Below, piece by piece: positions 1 to 7,495 of a stretch of DNA of 64,000 nt. The notes below the pieces were generated by a model. The model saw nothing but the letters and a program-made list of their open reading frames with translations. It searched no databases and was not told the DNA's origin. Each line of letters opens with the position of its first letter. The stretch's first letter is position 1. The position numbers and the translations under genes are program-made. This stretch comes from Ectopseudomonas chengduensis. Its GTDB lineage: Bacteria; Pseudomonadota; Gammaproteobacteria; Pseudomonadales; Pseudomonadaceae. The DNA lies in assembly GCF_900102635.1 (NCBI RefSeq), contig NZ_FMZQ01000004.1, forward strand, positions 1 to 64,000, written 5' to 3'.

Positions 1-236
1 GCCTTGATGGCTAAAAGCCTCAGTGCCGTACGCTCAGGCCGTAGCTTTGCGCGCCAACGCAAACGCGCAGCCAGCCGAGGTTGTGAGGGCTACAAACCGA
101 CGCGCTGAAGAAACACCACCGCCCAACCTCCGTGCAAAAAAGCTGGCCACAAGCGGTCGGCATAGGCTCGTCCGGAGAACGAGAAATCTCGCCTAGACAG
201 CCGGAACAGACGATGATCACATCACCGCCAGCCCAG
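1..236. other. GC-rich left edge, no confident gene
   Basis: Nothing here is recognised. On the plus strand a frame is open from the window edge to a TGA at 106-108 (about 35 residues, rich in Arg, Ser and Ala), which could be the C-terminal end of a gene that starts outside the window. Base composition is GC-rich, unlike the AT-rich genes that begin near position 325, so this is probably the flank of the accessory patch. No RNA gene, repeat copy or promoter could be supported. Confidence 0.3.
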
Positions 237-1301
237 CTAGACCGCCTGATTGAGCGGCAGAGGCCTGGTCATCGCCCGACGGCCATGGCGGCTGGCTGCT
301 TCGGGGGGCTTGCCTTGGGCAGGGCTGCAGCTTAGGTTGATGACATTGGGTATAGTTCTATCTCTCTTAGGATATCTTCTACGTGAGTCCATCTCCTGCT
401 TTTTAATTAAAAAATCAACAAGGAAATCCAAACAGTAATTGAAATTTTCAATATTCAGCTCGTTGGCAGCAAATAAACTCGAATACTCAAAATGCCATTG
501 ATTGCTTTCAGTCCTAACAACCTCCGGAGTAAGTCGTCGAAAGTTCTCGACATCTACAGTACTGACTCCCATTTCCATACAGTCAGTTTTTAATTGATCA
601 TGATTAATTTGCACATAATCAACTGGCTTATTTACATTCCTATCGATCCACTGCTTATTTTTTGTCCAGTAGTGAGCTTTCCCCCCTCCTAATAGACCTA
701 AGCCAAGTATGCCACTAAGACCATTTTCATTTTCATCTCGATGTCGATATGCATAAATGCAGTAATCGCATTCGTATGAAATAAAAAATGCCTTACGCAG
801 CCCAACAAGAGCATCGAGATACTCCTCTTGCGCGGCGAGAGATATAGACTCCTTAACTAACTCCTTGACGGCCCCATCTTTTAAAATATCTGCAAGAAAC
901 ACTTCATTCAACTTTAAACCAATAACGCTTTTTAGCAGCGCATCGACGAAATCCACTGCAACATTAAAGTAATTTACAACTGAAGCGGGCTCTGCCAATT
1001 GTCCATAATGCTTAGAAATCACCCTTTGCTTATTTAGCGCCTTAATAGTTCCAGACTTTATGATCGGAACCTTTTGCTTTTTCAATTCACCAAGCAACTC
1101 GTCAAAAGATTTAGACTCTAGGGCTCTCTGCTCGTCAACATCTAGCTCATCTAAAGCTGCCAAAACAACAAGCTCAACAAAGTCCTGTAGAAGGATTAAT
1201 CCCGCAGTGCAAGCATGCTTATCACCTGAATTGACTAAGTATTTAGTTTCACCGTAAATTGACTTGGCAACCATCAATGTATTTAGTGTCGACGATTTCA
1301 T
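237..1301 (-). CDS. HEPN-like hypothetical protein, candidate defence component
   Basis: A 354-residue, mostly helical soluble protein with no signal peptide. The segment LNKQRVISKHYG near residue 103 has the Arg-x4-His spacing of HEPN ribonuclease domains, followed by long helices, as in many HEPN-like proteins of defence loci; assignment to the superfamily is an inference from pattern, not a match I can run. The ATG at 1301 is preceded by AGGG at suitable spacing. It lies 116 bp downstream of the putAbiC-type gene on the same strand, so the two may be co-transcribed. Codons are AT-rich except the last 28 or so (237 to about 325), which are GC-rich and Arg/Pro-rich, suggesting the original stop was lost at a junction and the tail is chimeric. 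Confidence 0.6.
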   Translation of the reverse strand: MKSSTLNTLMVAKSIYGETKYLVNSGDKHACTAGLILLQDFVELVVLAALDELDVDEQRALESKSFDELLGELKKQKVPIIKSGTIKALNKQRVISKHYGQLAEPASVVNYFNVAVDFVDALLKSVIGLKLNEVFLADILKDGAVKELVKESISLAAQEEYLDALVGLRKAFFISYECDYCIYAYRHRDENENGLSGILGLGLLGGGKAHYWTKNKQWIDRNVNKPVDYVQINHDQLKTDCMEMGVSTVDVENFRRLTPEVVRTESNQWHFEYSSLFAANELNIENFNYCLDFLVDFLIKKQEMDSRRRYPKRDRTIPNVINLSCSPAQGKPPEAASRHGRRAMTRPLPLNQAV

Positions 1302-1332
1302 CTTAGCCCTATTTCAAAGCTAAACAATTAAG

Positions 1333-1377
1333 AAAAGGGGACAAATTTATTTATCAAGAAAATAAATACATCCCTTT
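1333..1377. repeat. GGGGACA-type palindrome between the two defence-like genes
   Basis: An imperfect inverted repeat starts with AAAAGGGGACAAATTTATTT and ends with AAATAAAT...TCCCTTT. It resembles the short palindromes associated with REP-associated tyrosine transposases (RAYTs) in gammaproteobacteria; that link is from memory of the motif. It could fold in RNA and act as a processing or attenuation point between the genes at 1418-2260 and 237-1301. Confidence 0.5.
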
Positions 1378-1417
1378 CCGAAAACACACCAACTAATCAA
1401 GCGCAAAGCAGCGCCTA

Positions 1418-2260
1418 CTAGGAGACAGGCACTCCGTATGCTTTTTCGGGGTACAACTTGAGATGCGCTTTATCAAGAATCCTTATCGCCGGCATATTAT
1501 CGAATAAAGCATACTTTTCGATGTAATTTCGAAATTTCTGACCTTGATCGGATATTGAATTATAGAAAAGAAGAAAAAGCTCCTGATCCGACAACTGGGC
1601 CCTTATTAGCTTTATGTAAAGACCTTCGGAGAATTCACTCTCATCGACAAATTTTATAAGGTTGTATAGATACCTAAAGTAATGCCCTAGCTCTGCCTGG
1701 TGACCCTTCCAAAATAAAGCATAGGAAAGTTTAGCAATACTTTCGGGCGGGTATTTACCTTTACCTTTATTCTTTGTCTCTCGGTAAAGTCGAGCAAGCC
1801 TTGTGTAAAACACCCTAAAGCAGTCCCTGCCTTTTGTTGTATTTCCACTCTCTTTCTCCACAAGATCTATGGAGTTAACTATATCATTGTGCAGAGATAA
1901 CATTTGAAAGAAAGTGCTTTCAAAATTTTGCTTCTTTAAGCTTTTGCTTTGATCATCTAGAGCATCCGCCGAGCGCTTAAATTCTTTTCGTGATTCTTTA
2001 AGCTCTGTCTGCTGAATAACGATTGTTATCAACAACCCCATAAAGGTGAGAAAAGTTAATATTGGATTAAGCACACCACCAAAGAAATCCCCCCACTCAC
2101 CAAAAGAACTTCTTCCGATAGAGAGCAAGTTCACACAAAACACTAATAAAACCGCTGTTGCTGCAACAAGAAAAAGGCGGTACAAGGCCTTTGTTGTTCG
2201 AGAGTCTTTTCCGTCAACAACATCGAGAAATGCCTTGTATACTTTTTTATTAACTTCCAT
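1418..2260 (-). CDS. putative phage abortive infection protein (putAbiC type)
   Basis: A 280-residue protein with two N-terminal membrane segments (about residues 27-50 and 58-82), a short charged coiled stretch (about 85-115) and a cytosolic C-terminal domain. That domain has the features I associate with the putAbiC family (PF16872): STFFQMLSLHNDIVNSI near 116-132, GRDCFRVFY near 143, LGHYFRYLYNLIKFVDES near 191-208, IRAQLSDQELFLLFYN near 218-233 and IEKYALFDN near 244-252. Family members are predicted to abort phage infection, by a mechanism unknown to me. It is the first gene of a probable two-gene unit with the HEPN-like gene, and a 185 bp repeat lies about 160 bp upstream. Low GC marks it as acquired. 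Confidence 0.75.
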   Translation of the reverse strand: MEVNKKVYKAFLDVVDGKDSRTTKALYRLFLVAATAVLLVFCVNLLSIGRSSFGEWGDFFGGVLNPILTFLTFMGLLITIVIQQTELKESRKEFKRSADALDDQSKSLKKQNFESTFFQMLSLHNDIVNSIDLVEKESGNTTKGRDCFRVFYTRLARLYRETKNKGKGKYPPESIAKLSYALFWKGHQAELGHYFRYLYNLIKFVDESEFSEGLYIKLIRAQLSDQELFLLFYNSISDQGQKFRNYIEKYALFDNMPAIRILDKAHLKLYPEKAYGVPVS

Positions 2261-2423
2261 ATCCCTAGCTCTTTAATTAATTTCTACTAGCTATAAATTA
2301 GACGACATGTCGTCATGCCCCTCGGCGAGGTTGGCTGATTTACTGTGAGCGTAAGCAGCCATTCGATATTTAACGAGTCAAAGGTAACAGACACGTCATT
2401 TTTAGGCTGAAAACACGAGACAC

Positions 2424-2609
2424 CGAGAGACTGATGGCCTGAAGCTATCTATAGCAGCAAGACATGTCTAGGAGCTGTGTCGAAAAAGTGTCGAAAACAC
2501 TGCAAGAGATAGCGGAAAAATGCTGTAGCTGCTGAGCTCCAAGGCCAGTAAAGCCGGGCTTTGCGGATCACAGCGAGGGGGCGGAAAGGGTTCAAATACC
2601 CCCGCCACA
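2424..2609. repeat. ~185 bp direct repeat, copy 1
   Basis: This copy and the one at 3758-3941 share the order CTGATG, ACATGTCTAG, a doubled GTGTCGAAA, GATAGCGGAAAAATGCTGTA, GGCCAGTAAAGCCGGG, GCGGATCACAGCGAGGGG and GGAAAGGGTTC. I estimate roughly 85 percent identity by eye. The right end, GGGTTCAAATACCC, looks like a tRNA T-arm but no tRNA can be folded. On the minus strand it lies upstream of the putAbiC-type gene. Confidence 0.8.
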
Positions 2610-2622
2610 ATGAACCAAGCCC

Positions 2623-3018
2623 TTACCGCATTTCAACACGGTGACTATAGCCATCAAGATAGATGAAGCCACCCTCCTCTCTAAGAGGGAGCCGACCTAA
2701 CTTGGTGGCTTCCACTAGGAAGCGGTCGCTGTTCTCAATGGTTTGCTGCACTTCACCTGTTCTGGGGTTGCGCGACGGTAAGGTACGGGGGATACGGATA
2801 GAGAAGATATCCCGATACTCGGTTGGGCCGCCACCTAGGCCGGGATCAGCAACATGGGAGTCCCTAAGACTCATATCCATGACTGAAAATGGCGCCCTGA
2901 ACCGCTCATCCCAGACGTAAGCCACTTCGAAACTCATACCTAAGCGCCTAAGCAGGCTCAGCACTTCGCGCCACTTGGTATCGTTCATGAGTGCTGCAGA
3001 ATAGGTTGGACGCCGCAT
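2623..3018 (-). CDS. hypothetical protein, weak DUF6678 resemblance
   Basis: A 131-residue soluble protein. The start at 3018 is chosen because AGGA lies 5-8 bp upstream; a longer frame reaching 3090 would overlap the upstream gene and has an unconvincing N-terminus. The stretch MNDTKWREVLSLL near residue 11 recalls the opening of DUF6678 proteins, but the C-terminal half (ending YLDGYSHRVEMR) does not match what I remember, so this is a weak assignment. It is the last of three small minus-strand genes between the two 185 bp repeats. Such small acidic or neutral proteins in accessory patches are often immunity proteins; nothing in the sequence proves it. Confidence 0.55.
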   Translation of the reverse strand: MRRPTYSAALMNDTKWREVLSLLRRLGMSFEVAYVWDERFRAPFSVMDMSLRDSHVADPGLGGGPTEYRDIFSIRIPRTLPSRNPRTGEVQQTIENSDRFLVEATKLGRLPLREEGGFIYLDGYSHRVEMR

Positions 3019-3067
3019 GCTTATCCTGAGTGTAAGAGTAGAAAAATATTTATAAAAATTTAGACCT

Positions 3068-3295
3068 TTAACCGAGTGACTGCCGGTCATCTAGACGCCA
3101 AAGCTGCCCCTCACATATGACTTGGCAGTGATAGCATCCACTTTCCTTACCATTGATGTTGTACCACTCATGAGAGCCTCCGGCTTGCTCGCAATCGGAG
3201 CCTTTAGCGGCAACACCCCAATCAATTAACATCCAGGGCAGATAACCTCTCAGCCACGTTCTAAAGCGATATGGCCCACCAGTGTACCGAGGCAT
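3068..3295 (-). CDS. small Cys/His-rich hypothetical protein
   Basis: A 75-residue protein with a C-terminal module containing CEQAGGSHEWYN and GCYHCQVICEGQLW, i.e. five Cys and two His, which suggests a metal-binding knuckle. Small proteins ending in HEWYN...GCYHC...GxLW recur in pseudomonads and their mobile elements as far as I recall, without known function. The middle gene of the three-gene minus-strand group, it lies 49 bp from the start of the next gene. The ribosome binding site is poor (GGAAACG). Confidence 0.55.
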   Translation of the reverse strand: MPRYTGGPYRFRTWLRGYLPWMLIDWGVAAKGSDCEQAGGSHEWYNINGKESGCYHCQVICEGQLWRLDDRQSLG

Positions 3296-3362
3296 TGGGG
3301 CGTTTCCATTTACCTAAAAAGGATAGATTTAATGTCCAGAAAGTCTTAGCTAAACGATGCAC

Positions 3363-3722
3363 TTATATTATGTAAGGACTCTGTTCTCCATCGACATAAA
3401 TCTGCATGCATTCGAATTTATTTGAATCATCACGAAGATGAATTTCCATGCCATTTTCCAGATGGATAACCACTTTTCTTTCATCCGGCATTTGGCATGC
3501 AACCACGTTAACGTTCATAACTTCAAAAAACTGCTGTGGTGGCCAAGCACCCGACTGCCAAACCCCTATGACCTCACCGTGCCGAATAAGATGAATATCT
3601 GACTGAATCGCAAAATGGTATTTTCCAAAACGAAATTGAATGTCGAACTGACCAACCAATACTTGCGTTGTGAACTCACCAATAATCCCTGATAAGTCTA
3701 GATCTTGGGGTATGCGATACAT
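3363..3722 (-). CDS. DUF6188-like protein, possible orphan immunity protein
   Basis: A 119-residue soluble protein. The start at 3722 (MYRIPQDLDLSGIIGEFTTQ) is preferred to a longer open frame reaching 3905, because the extra 61 residues fall inside the repeat at 3758-3941 and AGG precedes the ATG at 3722. The conserved-looking parts are GEFTTQVLVGQFDIQF, WPPQQFFEVMNVNVV, VIHLENGMEIHL and MQIYVDG, which fit the DUF6188 family as I remember it. Proteins of this type often occur as stand-alone or immunity-like genes; function unknown. It is the first gene after the repeat on this strand. Confidence 0.65.
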   Translation of the reverse strand: MYRIPQDLDLSGIIGEFTTQVLVGQFDIQFRFGKYHFAIQSDIHLIRHGEVIGVWQSGAWPPQQFFEVMNVNVVACQMPDERKVVIHLENGMEIHLRDDSNKFECMQIYVDGEQSPYII

Positions 3723-3757
3723 GACTGCCTGAGCCTGAAAAATTGCCGTCGCAAAAA

Positions 3758-3941
3758 CGACAGGCTGATGCTCGGAAGCTAGACATAGCGGCAAAACATG
3801 TCTAGCAGCTGTGTCGAAAAAGTGTCGAAAGCACTGCAAGGGATAGCGGAAAAATGCTGTAGCTGATGGGCTGCAAGGCCAGTAAAGCCGGGCGTTGCGG
3901 ATCACAGCGAGGGGCCGGAAAGGGTTCGATTACCGCCAGCC
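3758..3941. repeat. ~185 bp direct repeat, copy 2
   Basis: Second copy of the repeat described at 2424-2609. Here the T-arm-like end reads GGGTTCGATTACCGCC. It ends where AT-rich accessory sequence gives way to core-like sequence and lies 36 bp upstream of the DUF6188-like gene on the minus strand, so it may carry that gene's promoter. Confidence 0.8.
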
Positions 3942-3992
3942 ATCACAGTATCCTCGCGCCAGTTTCTTCACGCCGCGAAAAGGAATTCCTCA

Positions 3993-4220
3993 ATGAACAA
4001 CCACAAGTTCTTCACAAAACGCAGCATCCAGCTGTGCCGACTGATCCTGCTGGCAGCCACTCTCTACAGCGGCTGCCTATTCGCGCTTTATCTGTGGAGT
4101 GGCGAGTTTTCGGAAGCACTGAGCCATCTCGCCACCACAATGCTGCTCCTGTTTTTCTGGTCGTTGGAGCCTCTGGCGAAGCTCGTACAAAAATCCAGCG
4201 CTTCGATAAAACAGCAGTGA
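3993..4220 (+). CDS. small membrane protein, hypothetical
   Basis: A 75-residue protein with two predicted membrane helices (about residues 15-35 and 43-62), a basic N-terminus (NNHKFFTKR) and a basic C-terminal tail. AAGGA lies about 9 bp before the ATG. No family is recognised. It is the first plus-strand gene after the accessory patch and may belong to either side. The only competing frames here are poor, so the call rests on the ribosome binding site and the clear hydrophobic pattern. Confidence 0.5.
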   Translation: MNNHKFFTKRSIQLCRLILLAATLYSGCLFALYLWSGEFSEALSHLATTMLLLFFWSLEPLAKLVQKSSASIKQQ

Positions 4221-4371
4221 GCTTTCGATGCCTTCGCTCGCTCCCCCTCTTCGTGTAATCCCACTACCTGAATGAGCGCTGCACTCAGCAGCGCGCCATC
4301 CATTTCCCCGGAACTTCTGCTCCCCAACGCCACCAGAACCCTATATGTCTTTTTTCTGGAGGCCCCTGGCG

Positions 4372-5505
4372 ATGGAACAATGGAATATCTGGCTTGAACG
4401 CGATGTCTGGCTCAATGTGGCGATTGTCCTGGTCGCCACGGCGCTGATCTACAGCGTGCTGCGTACCCTGGTGAACACCCTGCACAAGCGCCTGAAGGCT
4501 GGGTCGGCTGATCAGGAGAGCAGTTGGTCACACTTCATCGCCATGGTCATCGGCCGCACCAGCCGCGTGCTGTTGTTGGCGTTTTCCCTGCTGTTGGCGT
4601 TGCGTCTGGCGGACTTGCCGCTCGCCTGGCAAAGCGCGCTGAGCCATACCTGGTTCGTCGCCCTGGCCCTGCAGGTGGCGTTGTGGGTCGATACCGGCGT
4701 GCGCCTGTGGTCGCGCAGCCTGGTGATAGGCAAGAGCGGCGGCAGCTACAACCCGGTGATGACTACCATCATCAGCATCATGATTCTGATCGTGGTGTGG
4801 TCGGTGATGCTGCTGTCGATCCTGGCCAACCTGGGGGTGGATATCACCGCGCTGGTGGCCAGCCTGGGTGTCGGCGGTATCGCCGTGGCGCTGGCAGTGC
4901 AGACGGTGCTCAGCGATGTGTTCGCTTCGCTATCGATTGGCGTCGACAAGCCGTTCGAGATCGGTGATTTCGTGGTGTTCGGCGAAGTCGCCGGGTCTAT
5001 CGAGCATATCGGCCTGAAGACCACGCGTATTCGTAGCCTCAGCGGTGAGCAAGTGGTGTGCGCCAACGCCGATCTGCTGCGGCAGATCGTGCACAACTAC
5101 AAGCGCATGAATACCCGCCGTATCGTCTTCAAGTTCGGCATCAATTACGACACGCCCAGCGCCAAGGTGCGTCAGGTGTCGGAGAAGGTCGGCGATATCA
5201 TCCGCGCCACGCCCAAGGCCCGCTTCGACCGCGCGCATTTTCTCGGCTTCGATGAAAGCCAGCTGACCTTCGAGGTGGTGTATATCGTGCTGACCTCGGA
5301 CTACAACCAGTACATGGACATTCAGCAGGAGATCAACCTGCAACTGCTCGATGCCCTGCGCAAGCTGGACGTGCGCTTCGCCCTGCCCCGCCGGGATCTG
5401 CGCCTGGTGGGCGAGAGGATGCCGGTACTCAAGGTCGATGGCCTGCCGCAACCGGCCGAGGCTAACGAGAGCACCAGCGATGGCCGCCTGCCACGCTTCA
5501 GCTAG
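4372..5505 (+). CDS. mechanosensitive ion channel, MscS family
   Basis: A 377-residue inner-membrane protein with four or five hydrophobic segments (about residues 12-30, 57-75, 85-105, 130-155, 160-185), then the MscS core: a pore helix with GVGGIAVALAVQTVLSD (about 178-194), SLSIGVDKPFEIGDFV, and a beta domain with TTRIRSL. It should open under membrane tension and release solutes during hypo-osmotic shock. The start at 4372 follows GGAGG by 9 bp; an upstream ATG at 4345 lacks such a site. It stands alone between the accessory patch and the symporter gene, with small-residue packing in the pore helix as in functional channels. Confidence 0.9.
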   Translation: MEQWNIWLERDVWLNVAIVLVATALIYSVLRTLVNTLHKRLKAGSADQESSWSHFIAMVIGRTSRVLLLAFSLLLALRLADLPLAWQSALSHTWFVALALQVALWVDTGVRLWSRSLVIGKSGGSYNPVMTTIISIMILIVVWSVMLLSILANLGVDITALVASLGVGGIAVALAVQTVLSDVFASLSIGVDKPFEIGDFVVFGEVAGSIEHIGLKTTRIRSLSGEQVVCANADLLRQIVHNYKRMNTRRIVFKFGINYDTPSAKVRQVSEKVGDIIRATPKARFDRAHFLGFDESQLTFEVVYIVLTSDYNQYMDIQQEINLQLLDALRKLDVRFALPRRDLRLVGERMPVLKVDGLPQPAEANESTSDGRLPRFS

Positions 5506-5932
5506 CACAACCGTCGTTACGCCAAGGGGGCGAGGCGAACAAAAGAGCCTCTCCCGCCTCTTACACAACGCCGTTAGCGCCTGACGCATTGCAGCGAATA
5601 TTGGAGCTGGCGATGAAGCACATTCGTAAAATATCCACAACAGCGATAAGCATAAACCCTCGGAGCACCTGATCCCGGTGCCTTAAACACTTTACAGGCC
5701 TATCGTTTATCGTTTTTTCCGCTGAACAAGCCTTTATCTGTTTGACATATTTTACGGCTTTGGCAGACTGCTCGCCCGTTGCGGCAGGTGGCCGCGAACC
5801 CGGCACGGCGAGCGCCTGAGGGGGATCGCGCGCCAGCTGGGACGCGCCATGAAAACAATAATGCTGTCTGTCCAGGCGGCCTAGCGGGCACTGCCCACGC
5901 CGGACGACGGGCGAGCCACTGGTATTCATCCA
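5506..5932. other. 427 bp intergenic region
   Basis: No convincing gene is seen; the open frames in both directions are composition artefacts. The central part (about 5690-5760) is AT-rich and contains TTTGACATATTTTAC, which could serve as part of the promoter of the symporter gene at 5933, but no well-spaced -10 could be assigned. Confidence 0.4.
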
Positions 5933-7384
5933 ATGCTGATCTGGTTTGTTGCGATCTACCTGCTGTTCACCGTCGGTGTCGGCGTCTATGCATCCACTCG
6001 CGTCAAAAACTCCAAGGATTTCGCCGCCGGCGGCAGGAGCATGTCCTTCCCCCTGGTCGCAGCCATGGTCTTCGCGACCTGGTTCGGCTCAGAAGCGGTG
6101 CTGGGTATCCCGGCCACCTTCATCGAGGAAGGTTTCGCCGGCATCATCGAGGACCCGTTCGGCTCCTTCGGTTGCCTGATGTTGGTGGGCCTGATCTTCG
6201 CCCGGCCGCTGTACCGCATGAACCTGCTGACCATCGGCGACTTCTTCCGCAAGCGCTACGGCCCGCAGGTGGAGATACTCACCAGCCTGGTGATCATCGG
6301 CTCCTACCTGGGCTGGGTGGCCGCGCAGCTGACAGCGCTTGGCGTGGTGTTCAACGTGCTCTCGGATGGCTCGATCACCACCACCCAGGGCATGCTGATC
6401 GGCACTGCCATCGTGCTGCTGTATACCCTGTTCGGTGGCATGTGGTCGGTAGCGCTGACCGACTTCATGCAGATGATCATCATCGTCGCCGGCCTGTGCT
6501 ACCTGACTTGGCTGATTGGTGACATGGCCGGCGGCGCCGACGTGGTGATCAGCCACGCAGCGGCCGAAGGCAAGTTCACCTTCATGCATGCCTTCGAGCC
6601 ACGGGATATCGTCGCCTTCATCGCGGCGGCGGTGACACTGATGCTCGGTTCCATTCCGCAGCAGGACGTGTACGCCCGCGTGATGTCGGCCAAGACCGAG
6701 AACATCGCCGCGCGCGCCTCGATGGCAGGCGCGGTGTTCTATCTGTCGTTTTGCATGCTGCCGATCTTCCTCACCTACGCGGCCTCGCTGATCGACCCGG
6801 CGATGGTGCAGAAGTGGCTGGCCGAGGACGCGCAGATGATCCTGCCGCACCTGATCATGGAGCGCACTCCGCTGTTCGCCCAGGTGATGTTCTTCGGTGC
6901 GCTGCTGTCGGCGATCATGTCCACTGCCTCTGGCACCCTGCTGGCACCGTCGGTGACCTTCACCGAGAACATCCTGAAGAACTTCGTGCCAGTGATGAGT
7001 GACCGCCAGTTCCTGCTGGCCATGCGCGTGAGCGTGGTGGCGATGACAATCGCCACGTCGATCTTCGCCCTGAACTCGACGGCGAGCATCTACGAGATGG
7101 TCGGCAATGCTTACAAGGTGACCCTGGTAGCCGCCGTGGTGCCGCTGTTCGCCGGCCTGTTCTGGAAACGTGCGACCACCCAAGGTGCGCTGCTGGCCAT
7201 CATCCTTGGCCTGTCGAGCTGGATCGCTCTGGAGCTGACCTATCAGGAGACCGACTTCTGGCCACCGCAGCTGGCCGGTCTGTTGATCAGCCTGGCGGGC
7301 ATGCTGATCGGCTCACTGCTGCCACAGTTCAGCCGTCACCGCGGCGACAGCGTACAAGCCATCACCGCCTCGGCCAACGCCTGA
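5933..7384 (+). CDS. sodium:solute symporter (SSS family)
   Basis: A 483-residue polytopic inner-membrane protein with about 13 hydrophobic helices. The N-terminal signature with YASTRVKNSKDFAAGGR, FATWFGSEAVLGIPA and GDFFRKRYG is typical of SSSF transporters of the PutP/PanF fold, which import organic solutes with sodium. The substrate cannot be read from sequence. The ATG at 5933 has only a weak ribosome binding site, but it gives the expected N-terminal helix. A strong hairpin follows the stop, so it is monocistronic. Confidence 0.85.
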   Translation: MLIWFVAIYLLFTVGVGVYASTRVKNSKDFAAGGRSMSFPLVAAMVFATWFGSEAVLGIPATFIEEGFAGIIEDPFGSFGCLMLVGLIFARPLYRMNLLTIGDFFRKRYGPQVEILTSLVIIGSYLGWVAAQLTALGVVFNVLSDGSITTTQGMLIGTAIVLLYTLFGGMWSVALTDFMQMIIIVAGLCYLTWLIGDMAGGADVVISHAAAEGKFTFMHAFEPRDIVAFIAAAVTLMLGSIPQQDVYARVMSAKTENIAARASMAGAVFYLSFCMLPIFLTYAASLIDPAMVQKWLAEDAQMILPHLIMERTPLFAQVMFFGALLSAIMSTASGTLLAPSVTFTENILKNFVPVMSDRQFLLAMRVSVVAMTIATSIFALNSTASIYEMVGNAYKVTLVAAVVPLFAGLFWKRATTQGALLAIILGLSSWIALELTYQETDFWPPQLAGLLISLAGMLIGSLLPQFSRHRGDSVQAITASANA

Positions 7385-7392
7385 AAGCATGT

Positions 7393-7420
7393 GCCCTCCT
7401 CGTTCGAGGAGGGCGCTTTG
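7393..7420 (+). terminator. rho-independent terminator after the symporter gene
   Basis: A perfect 10 bp stem GCCCTCCTCG/CGAGGAGGGC with a two-base loop is followed shortly by a short T run, 9 bp after the symporter stop codon. Confidence 0.75.
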
Positions 7421-7495
7421 CCATCATATAAGCCTTTGAAAAACCTTAATTTTCCTGCTTCACAAGGGTGGCAGTGACGGCTACCCTGCCGCCCC

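Noticed and set aside
180..232. Third copy of the 185 bp repeat at the left edge
   Set aside because: Only short words (GCCGGAA, ACCGCCAGCC) are shared, at different spacing; no continuous alignment.
2580..2610. tRNA or tmRNA 3' end, because the repeat ends in GGGTTCAAATACCC
   Set aside because: No acceptor, anticodon or D arm can be folded upstream, there is no CCA end, and the second copy pairs poorly. It may at most be a relic attachment site.
2424..3941. Integron cassette array with attC sites
   Set aside because: The layout is cassette-like, but the repeats lack the attC core sites (GTTRRRY and its complement) and the imperfect hairpin, and no integron integrase is seen.
5561..5929. 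Minus-strand gene of 122 codons between the MscS and symporter genes
   Set aside because: No ribosome binding site, no recognisable domain, and it covers the probable symporter promoter.
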